A DNA stretch of 64,000 nt from Lysinibacillus sp. BPa_S21 (GCF_023337795.1 NZ_JALIRS010000002.1:496001-560000), one strand, 5' to 3'; positions 54,005 to 63,188 are shown, counted from the first letter of the stretch. Program-made: numbers and translations. Notes: generated by a model from the sequence alone, not told the origin.

Positions 54005-54823
54005 TCAAGGGAATCTTGGGAATTGACCGAAATCTGGTTGACGTTTTTCTTTAAATGCGTCACGACCTTCTTTAGCTTCATCTGTTGTGTAGTAAAGAAG
54101 AGTTGCGTCGCCAGCCATTTGTTGAAGACCTGCTAAACCGTCTGTATCTGCATTCATTGCTGCTTTTAAGAAGCGTAGGGCAGTTGGTGACATTTGTAGC
54201 ATTTCTTCACACCATTGTACAGTTTCATCTTCCAATTGCTCATAAGGAACAACTGTATTAACTAATCCCATATCAAGTGCTTGCTGTGCATCATATTGAC
54301 GGCAAAGGTACCAAATTTCACGCGCCTTTTTGTGACCAATAATACGTGCAAGATAGCCTGAGCCATACCCAGCATCGAATGAACCAACTTTTGGTCCAGT
54401 TTGTCCAAAACGAGCGTTGTCAGCTGCAATTGTTAAGTCACAGACAACGTGTAATACGTGTCCTCCACCGATTGCATAACCTGCTACCATCGCTACTACA
54501 GGTTTTGGAATAACACGGATTAAACGTTGTAAATCAAGAACGTTTAAACGTGGAATTTCATCTTCACCAACATAGCCGCCATGACCGCGTACTTTTTGGT
54601 CTCCACCTGAACAGAAGGCATGTTCACCTTCACCAGTTAAAATGATAACTCCAACATTTTTGTCATCACGTGCACGTGAAAAAGCGTCGATCATTTCCAT
54701 AACCGTTTTTGGTCGGAATGCGTTACGCACTTCTGGACGGTTAATCGTAATTTTTGCGATACCGTTAAAGAACTCATACTTAATGTCTTCATAAGTATGT
54801 AAACTAGTCCATTGACGTGTCAT
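54005..54823 (-). CDS. menB: 1,4-dihydroxy-2-naphthoyl-CoA synthase
   Basis: A 272-residue crotonase-fold enzyme that closes the naphthoate ring from o-succinylbenzoyl-CoA. Marks are [12 protein letters not shown] (oxyanion and CoA site), [21 protein letters not shown] and [15 protein letters not shown] with the active-site Asp. AGGGGG precedes the ATG. About 230 bp of family-2 repeat separate it from menH, so the men genes here are less tightly packed than in B. subtilis. Confidence 0.96.
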   Translation of the reverse strand: MTRQWTSLHTYEDIKYEFFNGIAKITINRPEVRNAFRPKTVMEMIDAFSRARDDKNVGVIILTGEGEHAFCSGGDQKVRGHGGYVGEDEIPRLNVLDLQRLIRVIPKPVVAMVAGYAIGGGHVLHVVCDLTIAADNARFGQTGPKVGSFDAGYGSGYLARIIGHKKAREIWYLCRQYDAQQALDMGLVNTVVPYEQLEDETVQWCEEMLQMSPTALRFLKAAMNADTDGLAGLQQMAGDATLLYYTTDEAKEGRDAFKEKRQPDFGQFPRFP

Positions 54824-54892
54824 TGAATTGCCCCCTAATCATAAATTCGTCTCGTTCTAAATCGAGGCGATAACGTAAAAATTTTATTACAA

Positions 54893-55075
54893 CAATTATG
54901 CCTCGGCATAATTGCGTCTGGAATCGGCTTTGTTCAAGCACAGAGAATTCCTTTCCGATTCCGTGACATCCGCCGGAGGCTTTAGGCCAGCATGATGCTG
55001 GTCACTCAGGCGTTTTCACAGGATGTGAAGTTCTTAGCCTGAGTTCCCCTTTCAGCTACTGTTGAAAGAAGTTAA
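54893..55075 (+). repeat. family-2 palindrome-headed repeat, copy 2
   Basis: Head hairpin CAATTATGC-CTCG-GCATAATTG (54893-54914) followed by GCGTCTGGAATCGGC; the middle carries ACATCCGCCGGAGGC and TTTTCACAGGATGTGAAG; the tail is CTGTTGAAAGAAGTTAAAT. The tail overlaps the last codons of menH. Confidence 0.8.
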
Positions 55076-55876
55076 ATACTCCTCTACTATTGTAGCAAAC
55101 TCAGCGGGATTTTCCACATGAATTGCATGCCCTGCGTCAATTACTGTCGTATGCTTGGCATTTTTTAATAACGCTTTCATTTCTTGTGCGATTTTACAAA
55201 ATTTCGCATCCAGTGAACCTGTTATTAAAAGAACAGGAAATTCAAGCTTCTCCAACGACATCCAATTTGATGGCTGACTGCCTGTACCAATCCCTTGTAA
55301 GCTACCTGCCAAGCCTTCCTCCTTCTGAGAAAGACGTTCTAACCGAATCGCCTCTTGTACATTGTTTGGTAAACGCTTTTGAGATTCAAACAAAGGAATG
55401 TTTTCCCATGCATGAACAAATGATAACAAACCGTTATTCATTATTTTTTCAGCTAGAGCGTTATCCCTCTCACAACGTTCAGAACGTTCCTTTGAAGTTC
55501 GTAAACCTGGCGAAGCGCTTTCTAAAATTAACTTTTCAATGCGTTCAGGGTAAGAAATTGCATACGATAATGCCACTCTTCCTCCCATCGAATAACCTAG
55601 CAGCGTAAATTTTTTGAGCTGCAGCTGGCAAAAAACTTCTTCCAAATCTCGGATTTGTTCTTGCATAGAGAAACGGCTTATTTGCTGAGGTATTGCAGTT
55701 TGACCATGCCCAATTAAATCAATAGCAATAACCCGTACACTAGGTAGAGCTTTCGCCAAATTTCGCCATGTAGCCGAACTACCTGTAAAACCATGCAATG
55801 CAACGAGCGTTTGCTCCGCTTCTTCATTCCAGATTTCTACGTATGTTTCAAGCCCTCGAATCCTTAGCTTTGCCAT
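55052..55876 (-). CDS. menH: SHCHC synthase MenH
   Basis: A 274-residue alpha/beta hydrolase-fold lyase that removes pyruvate from SEPHCHC. Marks are ALHGFTGSSATWRNL, the serine elbow LLGYSMGGRVALSYA, Asp in ITGSLDAKFC and His in DAGHAIHVENP. The final residues YLTSFNSS are encoded by the tail of a family-2 repeat. Its start overlaps menD by 13 nt, so the pair is translationally coupled. Confidence 0.93.
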   Translation of the reverse strand: MAKLRIRGLETYVEIWNEEAEQTLVALHGFTGSSATWRNLAKALPSVRVIAIDLIGHGQTAIPQQISRFSMQEQIRDLEEVFCQLQLKKFTLLGYSMGGRVALSYAISYPERIEKLILESASPGLRTSKERSERCERDNALAEKIMNNGLLSFVHAWENIPLFESQKRLPNNVQEAIRLERLSQKEEGLAGSLQGIGTGSQPSNWMSLEKLEFPVLLITGSLDAKFCKIAQEMKALLKNAKHTTVIDAGHAIHVENPAEFATIVEEYLTSFNSS

Positions 55877-57588
55877 GCTTTTAACCCTGCATTAATTCGA
55901 TTCCATAGTGCCCGATGCGCATACACATTTTCCTCTCGATTCGTGAAAATTTCAATTAAGCGCATTGGTCGTTTTTTCATAGTAGTGAATCTTACTGATA
56001 GCTCTGAAATATCATCTACGCGTAGATAGTCCATATCGTACATATTGGCAATATCATGGAATTTCAGGGCAGTTGGCGTACCAAACAAATCTTCATAATG
56101 TGCCTCAACTGTAGATTGTGGTAAATAAGAGAAAATACCGCCGCCATCATTATTCATAACAATAACTGTCAAATTGCATTCCTGATATCTTGAAGCAATG
56201 AGACCGTTGACATCATGTAAAAAGGCTAAATCACCAATCAGCAAGTAGGTTTCTCGGTTATTTCCTTGACTAAAGCCCATGGCAGTTGATACGACACCAT
56301 CAATACCATTCGTTCCACGATTCGCAATTATACGAATATCTTTTGGTGTTGCCATTAAAAACGTATCAATATCACGCACTGGCATACTGCTACTAACAAA
56401 AATATCACTGCCATTAGGAATCATTTTTAGTAATCGACTTACCATTGCTCCCTCATCAATCGCACCCTCAGCATAATGTTCAATATATTCAAGTGCAATA
56501 TCATTAGCATCCTGCCACTCAGCTAAATACTCCGATTCTAGAGCTGTTTCAGAGATTTCTAATTGCGTGAGCCACTCCCCAATACTTGCATGCACAAAAT
56601 GAGTAGACACACCTGTAGCATCACGGAACATTGGATCCTCATCGACAACAATATAAGCTTTTGGCTGAGATTTAGTAATAAATTGCATGATAAATTTAGA
56701 AACGGGCTGTGCTCCTAAACGTAGTACCGTCTCTGGTTCAACTAATTTTTTAAAATCTTCACTTTTCATAATGGCATCATACGTCGTAATTACATATGGC
56801 AGACAATCCTCTGGGACAGCTGAGCGCATATTGGATAAACTCTCGACAATGACCGGCCATTTTAATTGACGAACAAACTCCCACATAACGGTTAAATCTG
56901 TACCGAGTGCTAACTCACCAATAATAATAAAGCCTCTTTTGGTTGAACTTAAAATCTTCGATAACTCTTGTTGAGTTTCCATTGAAGGTATTAACTGCCC
57001 CATACTACTATGCTTGAATGTCGCTTCTGGAAGTTCCTCTCGAAAATCAATCAACAAAGGTTCTCTGAACGGTACATTAATATGCACGGGTCCAAATGGT
57101 GCGCTCATTGCCACTGCCACTGCACGTGCAATATGGCGCTCGATAAACGGCAATGTTGGGGCTGCACCATCTGCCAACGGGAAATCCACGCTCCATTTGA
57201 CTTGTGACCCATATAAATTCGGTTGATTAATAGCCTGTGGTGCTCCCACCTCTCGCAATTCATGTGGACGATCAGCTGTCATGACAATTAACGGCACACG
57301 GGCATAGCTTGCCTCAACAATAGCAGGGAAATAGTTTGCAGCAGCAGTTCCCGATGTACATAAAAGAACAACAGGTTTTGCTGTAGCCTTTGCAATCCCT
57401 AGCGCAAAAAAGGCAGCAGATCGTTCATCAACCTGGCGATACATATTGAGCTGCTTTGTTGAAGCAAATGCATACGCTAAAGGTGTCGAACGTGAGCCAG
57501 GGCTGACAACAACGTTTTCAACACCAGCTTGCACTAGCGATGCTACCATTTTATAAACATAGTCCGTTAAAATTTTTCGTTCACTCAT
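55864..57588 (-). CDS. menD: SEPHCHC synthase MenD
   Basis: A 574-residue thiamine-diphosphate enzyme joining isochorismate and 2-oxoglutarate. The N-terminal half has VVSPGSRSTPLAYAF and LCTSGTAAANYFPAIVEASY with the cofactor glutamate region; the C-terminal half has the ThDP-binding GDLAFLHDVNGL...NNDGGGIFSYLPQ run. It overlaps menF by 8 nt upstream and menH by 13 nt downstream, so all three form one translational unit. Confidence 0.95.
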   Translation of the reverse strand: MSERKILTDYVYKMVASLVQAGVENVVVSPGSRSTPLAYAFASTKQLNMYRQVDERSAAFFALGIAKATAKPVVLLCTSGTAAANYFPAIVEASYARVPLIVMTADRPHELREVGAPQAINQPNLYGSQVKWSVDFPLADGAAPTLPFIERHIARAVAVAMSAPFGPVHINVPFREPLLIDFREELPEATFKHSSMGQLIPSMETQQELSKILSSTKRGFIIIGELALGTDLTVMWEFVRQLKWPVIVESLSNMRSAVPEDCLPYVITTYDAIMKSEDFKKLVEPETVLRLGAQPVSKFIMQFITKSQPKAYIVVDEDPMFRDATGVSTHFVHASIGEWLTQLEISETALESEYLAEWQDANDIALEYIEHYAEGAIDEGAMVSRLLKMIPNGSDIFVSSSMPVRDIDTFLMATPKDIRIIANRGTNGIDGVVSTAMGFSQGNNRETYLLIGDLAFLHDVNGLIASRYQECNLTVIVMNNDGGGIFSYLPQSTVEAHYEDLFGTPTALKFHDIANMYDMDYLRVDDISELSVRFTTMKKRPMRLIEIFTNREENVYAHRALWNRINAGLKAWQS

Positions 57589-58966
57589 GTAATTGTCCTC
57601 CTAGCGCACGAAGCATTGGACGGAATTTCACTAATGTTTCCTCATATTCAGATTGTGGCTCTGAATATGCTACAATACCGCCACCTGCATATAAATAAGC
57701 TTTATCATTAAGTAAAGCAGCCGAACGAATGGCCACTGCAAATTCCCCATTACCTTCAGCATCTACCCAACCAATTGGAGCAGCGTAAAGCCCACGATTC
57801 ATAGGCTCGTATTTACGTATAGCTGCCATTGCCTCTATTCTTGGTACACCACCTAAAGCTGGTGTTGGATGCAAAGATTTTGTCAGTTGTAATATTGTCG
57901 CCTCACTATTTAACTGACCTTCAACAGGTGTATATAAGTGTTGTATATCTCTAATTTTTAGTAGACGAGGGCTATCCGGTATTGTCATCTCGACACAATT
58001 TTTACGGAAAGTTTCCGCAATCATATCGACCACATATTGATGCTCGCCGCCATTTTTCGAATCATTTAATAAGCTTTGTCCATAAGCTTCATCTTCCTCT
58101 GCTGTCTTACCACGTTTAATAGAGCCTGCAACACAAGATGAAAAGGCGCGGCCCTTTTCTACTTTTACAAGACGTTCAGGGGACGCACCAAAGAACAATA
58201 ATTCTTGATGCTCTAAACCAAATAAATAGCTCTCTGGCTGCTCGTGAATAATTTGTGATAGTACCTGTGGTGAAGAAACTTGTTCTTTAAATTGCAATGC
58301 TAGTGAGCGTGCAATTACAACTTTATCTGCCTTCTTTTGCTTAATCAATGCTGTTACTTGTTCGATTGAAGCTAAATATGGCTCTTTATATGGCTCAAAA
58401 TAACTTGTGATTTCAGGCTTTGAATATGTTTTTACTTCTTTTACCTGAGCAGCATGAATTAAATGATCTCGCTCTTTACGAAGCGCTTCAAATTGAGATT
58501 CTGCCTGCCCATCTTTTGAAATAAGGTGAATACTTACAAACGCTTTGTCATCACGGATGACAAGTTGATAGGTTGCAAGTGCAAAATAAGCCTCTGGAAA
58601 GTCTGTCCACTCCCCAGTTACATCATTTTGTGGATCGAATGTAAATCCGCCAAACAAAATCGGTTGTAGCTCACTTTGTCCCTTAACACAGTTTTTCGTT
58701 AAATTTTTCCATTCCGCTTCAACTGCATCGAAGCGATCATTTTTGGCGTTATGTTGAATTGTATAGGCATGTCCTAGCCCGACTAATGTCATTGTTTTTT
58801 CTCTATTTTGCCAATAAAATCGTTCACCTTTATAGTGCTCCTCACCCGCCGCATAAAATGCAAGCGCCGATAAGCGACTTACCTCAATAGTTTCCATATA
58901 AAAATGAAGGCTTTGGCCCAAAGAGTCCACTTCTACCTCTGTGGCTTGGTACCACTTCTGTTGCAT
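57581..58966 (-). CDS. menF: isochorismate synthase MenF
   Basis: A 461-residue chorismate-utilising enzyme, the entry point to menaquinone. The start MQQKWYQATEVEVDSLG follows GGAGG at 8-9 nt. Marks are KVVIARSLALQF (catalytic lysine region), FLFGLEHQELLFFGASPERL-like segment, SCVAGSIKRGKT, HPTPALGGVPR and YAGGGIVAYSEPQSEYEET, all in the C-terminal catalytic domain. First gene of the minus-strand men operon, divergent from menA across family-1 copy D. Confidence 0.94.
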   Translation of the reverse strand: MQQKWYQATEVEVDSLGQSLHFYMETIEVSRLSALAFYAAGEEHYKGERFYWQNREKTMTLVGLGHAYTIQHNAKNDRFDAVEAEWKNLTKNCVKGQSELQPILFGGFTFDPQNDVTGEWTDFPEAYFALATYQLVIRDDKAFVSIHLISKDGQAESQFEALRKERDHLIHAAQVKEVKTYSKPEITSYFEPYKEPYLASIEQVTALIKQKKADKVVIARSLALQFKEQVSSPQVLSQIIHEQPESYLFGLEHQELLFFGASPERLVKVEKGRAFSSCVAGSIKRGKTAEEDEAYGQSLLNDSKNGGEHQYVVDMIAETFRKNCVEMTIPDSPRLLKIRDIQHLYTPVEGQLNSEATILQLTKSLHPTPALGGVPRIEAMAAIRKYEPMNRGLYAAPIGWVDAEGNGEFAVAIRSAALLNDKAYLYAGGGIVAYSEPQSEYEETLVKFRPMLRALGGQLHE

Positions 58967-59073
58967 GAAAATTACCTCCGTTGTTGCAATGTACATAATG
59001 AATGACGCACGTTATGTTTTGTACTCGTTCTACACTTTCTCATAAATATCAACTGCTTTGGCTTTTCTTTGGA

Positions 59074-59515
59074 TCATCACCAAAACGTGTGTTGATTTCC
59101 ATTCCAACTGGGCACTTTGTTGCTGTCGCTTCGCTTTCGCACAGTTAAAACATTTGTTGCTGTCGCTTCGCTTTCGCACAGTTAAAACATTTGTTGCTGT
59201 CGCTTCGCTTTCGCACAGTTAAAACATTTGTTGCTGCCGCTTCGCTTTCGCACAGTTAAAACATTTGTTGCTGCCGCTTCGCTTTCGCACAGTTAAAACA
59301 TTTGTTGCTGCCGCTTCGCTTTCGCACAGTTAAAACATTTGTTGCTGCCGCTTCGCTTTCGCACAGTTAAAACATTTGTTGCTGCCGCTTTGCTTTCGCT
59401 ACAGATAAAACATTTGTTGCTGTCGCACAAAGCAGAGCTTCCTGGGGGCGCCCAGTCGTAACGAAGATCAACTTATTTACAAAGTAGACGTTTTAATCCA
59501 AACTTTTGGTGATGA
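59074..59515 (-). repeat. family-1 nested inverted-repeat element, copy D, reversed
   Basis: Outer arms TCATCACC / GGTGATGA, second arms GTTGATT / GATCAAC, third arms ACTGGGC / GCCCAGT. The right flank (CAACTTATTTACAAAGTAGACG...) matches the reverse complement of the left flank of copy C. The centre is the 37-bp tandem array at 59117-59426. It separates menF from menA. Confidence 0.85.
59117..59426 (+). repeat. 37-bp tandem array inside copy D
   Basis: Units starting TTGTTGCTGTCGCTTCGCTT begin at 59117, 59154, 59191, 59228, 59265, 59302, 59339 and 59376, an exact 37-bp step; a last unit of 38 bp leads to a partial copy at 59414. Units are nearly identical (T/C at one place marks an early and a late group). 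There are no unique spacers. Confidence 0.95.
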
Positions 59516-59800
59516 ACCTTTTCTTTAAAACAAATTGACCAAAACTTTGCATATTGACATAAGCATTTGTACTTTTTCACATCATATTTTTTTCTTAATA
59601 TAGCCGTCATTTTTTTATTGCTAGCCTATTCTTCGTACTGTTGCTATTATCTTAATTATTATTTTCAGTTCATAAATGCATGTTCTATTGTATCATTTTT
59701 TTCACTTGAACTGTATGTAATAAGCTGTGAACCTACCCAATTTCTCATTCTTCGTATAAAATAAGAATAGTCTACAACATTTGAAGGAGAGAAAGACCTT

Positions 59801-60721
59801 ATGACCAAAGTCATTGAAGCTGATAGGGGTTTTAAAGTTTGGTGGCATTTAACACGTCCACATACTTTAACCGCTTCATTCGTTCCAGTATTTTTAGGAA
59901 CAGCAATTGCCCTAGCAATTGAAAAACAACCAATTGATTTTGGACTATTTTTTGCTATGCTCATTGCGAGTATGCTTATACAAGCAGCAACAAATATGTT
60001 CAATGAATATTACGATTACAAACTAGGATTAGACAATGAAAATTCTGTCGGTATCGGCGGAACGATTGTACGTCACGGTGTTCAACCAAAAACAATTATG
60101 ATGATTGCCTTAAGCTTCTATGCAATTGCCATGCTACTTGGCATTTACATATGTGCCTCAACCTCTTGGTGGCTTGCTGCTGTCGGACTTGTTTGTATGC
60201 TAATTGGTTTTTTATATACTGGAGGACCTTATCCAATAGCCTATTCACCATTCGGAGAACTAGTATCCGGCGCTGTTATGGGAATGGGTATTGTCTTAAT
60301 CGCCTTTTATATTCAAACGCTTACTGTGACACTTGATGCTGTTTTACTTTCAATACCAAGTATGATTTTAGTAGGGGCTATCATGCTGTCCAACAATATC
60401 CGAGATATCGTTGGCGATACAGAGGGTGGTCGAAAAACGCTTGCTATCTTAGTAGGCCGAGATAATGCCATTTCTGTGCTATCTGGCTTTTTTATCGTTT
60501 CGTACTTATGGGTCATTGCTCTTGTAGCCATTGATGGTATTACTTTTTGGGCTCTAATCATTTTCTTAAGTATTCCAAAGCCACTTCGTGCGATTCAAAT
60601 TTTCCGCGATAAAAAAGAAGCGAAAGAAGTGATGCCTGCGATGAAATTTACAGCGCAAACAAATACATTCTTCGGCTTCCTCTTAGGAATTGGTTTGTTA
60701 ATTCAATATTTCTTTTATTAA
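59801..60721 (+). CDS. menA: 1,4-dihydroxy-2-naphthoate polyprenyltransferase
   Basis: A 306-residue UbiA-family membrane enzyme that prenylates dihydroxynaphthoate to demethylmenaquinone. The first aspartate motif is NMFNEYYDYKLGLDN, the second SNNIRDIVGDTEGGRKT; eight or nine membrane helices surround them. The start MTKVIEADRGFKVWWHLTRPHTLTASFVP follows GGAGAG. Divergent from the other men genes and next to the yteA side, as in B. subtilis. Completes the visible menaquinone set except menC, menI and the final methyltransferase. Confidence 0.95.
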   Translation: MTKVIEADRGFKVWWHLTRPHTLTASFVPVFLGTAIALAIEKQPIDFGLFFAMLIASMLIQAATNMFNEYYDYKLGLDNENSVGIGGTIVRHGVQPKTIMMIALSFYAIAMLLGIYICASTSWWLAAVGLVCMLIGFLYTGGPYPIAYSPFGELVSGAVMGMGIVLIAFYIQTLTVTLDAVLLSIPSMILVGAIMLSNNIRDIVGDTEGGRKTLAILVGRDNAISVLSGFFIVSYLWVIALVAIDGITFWALIIFLSIPKPLRAIQIFRDKKEAKEVMPAMKFTAQTNTFFGFLLGIGLLIQYFFY

Positions 60722-60757
60722 AAATGTAGCAACCTTAACAGGTTGCTACATTTTTTA
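60722..60757. terminator. bidirectional terminator between menA and dipeptidase
   Basis: AAATGTAGCAACC / GGTTGCTACATTT with a 6-nt loop and T6. The dipeptidase stop codon lies inside the stem. Confidence 0.88.
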
Positions 60758-61661
60758 CATAGTGTCGAAAATTATTACTTGCAATACCAAGAACTTCTTC
60801 ATTTGAAAAATGCTCACGTAATGCCTCTAACAAATTCTGTGCCTCTCCAGCGTGTGCTAATCCTTTTACAGTTGCATCTATTCCATCAAAGTCAGAACCT
60901 ACTCCTAGGTGCTCTACCCCTACGATATTCGCTAGATGTTTCACATGCGCTACTAAATCATCTATCGTAGCATTGTCATGGATAAAATGCGGGTAGTAAA
61001 CGACATGAATATGCCCTCCATGCTCGACAAGCGCTTTTGCCTGCGCATCCGTTAAATTTCTTGGATGATCGCAAATTGCACGTGCATTACTATGGCTCGC
61101 AATAATATGCTTCGCTAATGGCAAGACATCCCAGAAGCTCTGCTCATTTAAATGTGAGACATCAATAATAATATCTCTCTCATTGAGCAAGTTTATAACC
61201 TCTTTACCAAATGGTTTTAAACCAAGGCGTGCATCCTGTTCAGCACCGTGGGCCGCAGCATTTTCTTCATTCCACGTTAGACCAACAAGCTTCACACCTG
61301 CATCTAATATCGCAGAGAGCTTTGCTAAATCCTCTCCGATTGGACCACAGCCCTCTAAGCTTAAAATTGCACCTATTTCATGCGGTGCTAAAGTATCTAA
61401 TTGCGACCAATCCGTAATATGCACCATACCCTCAGTTTGTAATACATGCGTATGGAAGGCTTCAATTTGCCGCACTGCCTCTAAAAACTGCATACTTTGC
61501 GGGGTTTTAGGATTAATAAAAATAGCAAATACTTGTGCCTTCACAAGCCCTAATTGTAATCTCTCCCGATTAGCTTGCAATCGAGCATCATCTTCAAATT
61601 TCGCTGCTTCTAAAGTTGTTAATTTCAATAGCGCATCACAGTGTAAATCAATTATATCCAT
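60735..61661 (-). CDS. membrane-dipeptidase-family (M19) peptidase
   Basis: A 308-residue zinc dipeptidase of the renal dipeptidase family. Metal motifs: DLHCDALLK (HxD), glutamate in AILSLEGCGP, histidines in IDVSHLNEQSFWD and IIASHSNARAI, and the terminal Asp in LGVGSDFDGID. Family members act on L-D dipeptides and some beta-lactams. GAGGTG precedes the ATG. No signal peptide, so cytoplasmic here. Precedes yteA only in position; its operon status with yteA is unclear (48-bp gap, same strand). Confidence 0.9.
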   Translation of the reverse strand: MDIIDLHCDALLKLTTLEAAKFEDDARLQANRERLQLGLVKAQVFAIFINPKTPQSMQFLEAVRQIEAFHTHVLQTEGMVHITDWSQLDTLAPHEIGAILSLEGCGPIGEDLAKLSAILDAGVKLVGLTWNEENAAAHGAEQDARLGLKPFGKEVINLLNERDIIIDVSHLNEQSFWDVLPLAKHIIASHSNARAICDHPRNLTDAQAKALVEHGGHIHVVYYPHFIHDNATIDDLVAHVKHLANIVGVEHLGVGSDFDGIDATVKGLAHAGEAQNLLEALREHFSNEEVLGIASNNFRHYVKNVATC

Positions 61662-61709
61662 ACTCTCACCTCATACAGCTATTATACTGCCTGTGAGTGA
61701 AAATGCTTA

Positions 61710-62159
61710 CTAACTTTTATCTTGAGGTGTATCAGAAGAGCCAAACTCCTCAAGTTCTATGAAATCATCTGATTTTGGCGTAGAAGACAACACATCTTCC
61801 TCAACCGGCCTTAAATCGTCATCCATTTTTTCTGCATGCTCAACACATGTCAATGCTTCCGGCTTAGCTTCTAAGCGACCAATAGGAATCTCTTCACTAC
61901 ATATAGCGCATTTGCCATAAGTACCATCCTCCATCGCCTGCAATGCATGTTTTATTTCTTCAGCATGATCACCGCGGTGCTCATCAATCACCATTTCCGT
62001 AAGCTTATCCGTTAAATCACTTGCATTGTCAGCTGGGTGATTGTCATAATTAGAAAGCTCTGTCGCTACTGGACGCTCTGATTCTTCAATTTGTTGTTCT
62101 ATTTCCTTTAGCTCTTGCTCTAATTGCCTTCTGAATTTTTCTAATACTTGTGGGTCCAA
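61710..62159 (-). CDS. yteA: YteA-family DksA/TraR-type zinc-finger protein
   Basis: A 149-residue protein with a long helical N-terminus (residues 1-85, FRRQLEQELKEIEQQIEESE) and a C-terminal four-residue zinc site: KCAICSEEIPIGRLEAKP then TCVEHAEK (C-x2-C...C-x2-H). The coiled-coil plus finger plan is that of DksA/TraR regulators, which bind RNA polymerase; the YteA subgroup is linked with sporulation in Bacillus. Translation starts at TTG (62159) after GGAGGAG. The ribosome site is locked in a 14-bp hairpin (62168-62228). An acidic tail ends the protein. Confidence 0.88.
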   Translation of the reverse strand: MDPQVLEKFRRQLEQELKEIEQQIEESERPVATELSNYDNHPADNASDLTDKLTEMVIDEHRGDHAEEIKHALQAMEDGTYGKCAICSEEIPIGRLEAKPEALTCVEHAEKMDDDLRPVEEDVLSSTPKSDDFIELEEFGSSDTPQDKS

Positions 62160-62167
62160 AAAAATCT

Positions 62168-62228
62168 CCTCCTCATGCTTTCATTTTTTCCTAAATTAAT
62201 ATTTCTAAAACATTAAAGCATGAGAAGG
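62168..62228 (-). promoter_or_regulatory. hairpin covering the yteA ribosome site
   Basis: On the minus strand CCTTCTCATGCTTT pairs with AAAGCATGAGGAGG (13 Watson-Crick plus one G-U) across 33 nt. The second arm contains the yteA Shine-Dalgarno and is followed by T7 and the TTG start. It could be a translational switch, or a terminator of readthrough from the MerR gene. Confidence 0.6.
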
Positions 62229-62259
62229 AATCACTTATTTTTTTGTATAATTATTTATT

Positions 62260-62293
62260 CACAAATGTTTTCTGTAGCGAAAGCGAAGCGAGC
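62260..62293 (+). repeat. family-1 module fragment
   Basis: ACAAATGTTTTCTGTAGCGA plus AAGCGAAGCG, one module copy ending directly at the 3' end of the MerR gene. Confidence 0.6.
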
Positions 62294-62298
62294 TATCA

Positions 62299-63060
62299 TT
62301 AGGCCAACGTGAAATTGAGAATGGCATCATGTAAAAATTGTGCTGCTCCTTTCGTAACACGTTCATCGTAATAAGCTGAAAAACGTTCATCCGCTACATA
62401 CATCTGTGCTATACCTGCATGCGCTTCCTTAGAATATTGTGACCATGAAAAGCTAAGCCAACGTTTATGAAGCTCTGCTACCTCCATCGCCACATCATTG
62501 GTTGTATCACCGATTGCCATCGCCTCTTTTAAACGGGCAAATAATTGCTGTTCTAGCTGCTGCATAGCCTCATACTGTTCCTCGGTCATATTCATCAACT
62601 TAGCATTCGATGCATCAACAGTCTTGTCACCATAATTTGCACGAATTTCTTGACCATATTGCTTTTCATTTTCCTCGATTAGTTTCTCTTTTAAACCGTT
62701 AAATTTCTCTTCGTTTGTCATTGGTTGTTCCTCCTCAATAGATTGAATAGTTTTTTCCACTGTTTGTAAAATTTTTTCCAGCTGCTCCTTGCGTTTCAGT
62801 AAAACGACACGATGAGTTTTGAGTGCCTCAGTTTGTTGAAAATCAGGTGCCTGTATAATTTCCTTAATGTTTGCTAACTTCATATCTAATGTTCTATAAA
62901 ATAAAATTTGCTGAAGCATATCAACTTCAAACTGTCCATAAAAACGATAGCCTACCTCATTGGTTCTTGCCGGTTTCAGTAGTCCAATTTCATCGTAATA
63001 ACGAAGTGTTCTTGTGCTAACTCCGGATAATTGAGCGAGCTCTTGAATTGTATATTCCAT
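62299..63060 (-). CDS. MerR-family regulator with TipAS-like domain
   Basis: A 253-residue activator. The N-terminal MerR winged helix is MEYTIQELAQLSGVSTRTLRYYDEIGLLKP, then a coiled coil to about 110 and a C-terminal TipAS-type domain (YGDKTVDASNAKLMNMTEEQYEAM and on to HKRWLSFSWSQYSKEAHAGIAQMYVADERFSAYYD). TipAS domains bind thiopeptides or other small hydrophobic molecules in Streptomyces. The ATG at 63060 follows GGAGGTG at 6 nt. No transporter adjoins it; its own promoter has the MerR-type 19-bp spacer. Confidence 0.88.
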   Translation of the reverse strand: MEYTIQELAQLSGVSTRTLRYYDEIGLLKPARTNEVGYRFYGQFEVDMLQQILFYRTLDMKLANIKEIIQAPDFQQTEALKTHRVVLLKRKEQLEKILQTVEKTIQSIEEEQPMTNEEKFNGLKEKLIEENEKQYGQEIRANYGDKTVDASNAKLMNMTEEQYEAMQQLEQQLFARLKEAMAIGDTTNDVAMEVAELHKRWLSFSWSQYSKEAHAGIAQMYVADERFSAYYDERVTKGAAQFLHDAILNFTLA

Positions 63061-63082
63061 ACTTTTCACCTCCAGTAAAACT

Positions 63083-63113
63083 ACTGTAAATCTTTACGCA
63101 ACGTGAAGGTCAA
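63083..63113 (-). promoter_or_regulatory. MerR-type promoter with 19-bp spacer
   Basis: TTGACC (63113-63108), 19 bp, TACAGT (63088-63083). The spacer carries the dyad CTTCACG-TTG-CGTAAAG. Long-spacer promoters with a central dyad are the hallmark of MerR control, here of its own gene. Confidence 0.7.
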
Positions 63114-63188
63114 GAAAAAAATAAAAAAAATTGACTCATTGTTGAATTGATTCCATTCCGACTAAGTGCTCACCTATGGAATGAATGA

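Noticed and set aside
59117-59426. Possible CRISPR array
   Set aside because: Units are direct 37-bp tandem copies without unique spacers, and no cas gene is nearby. It is a simple tandem expansion within a larger inverted-repeat element.
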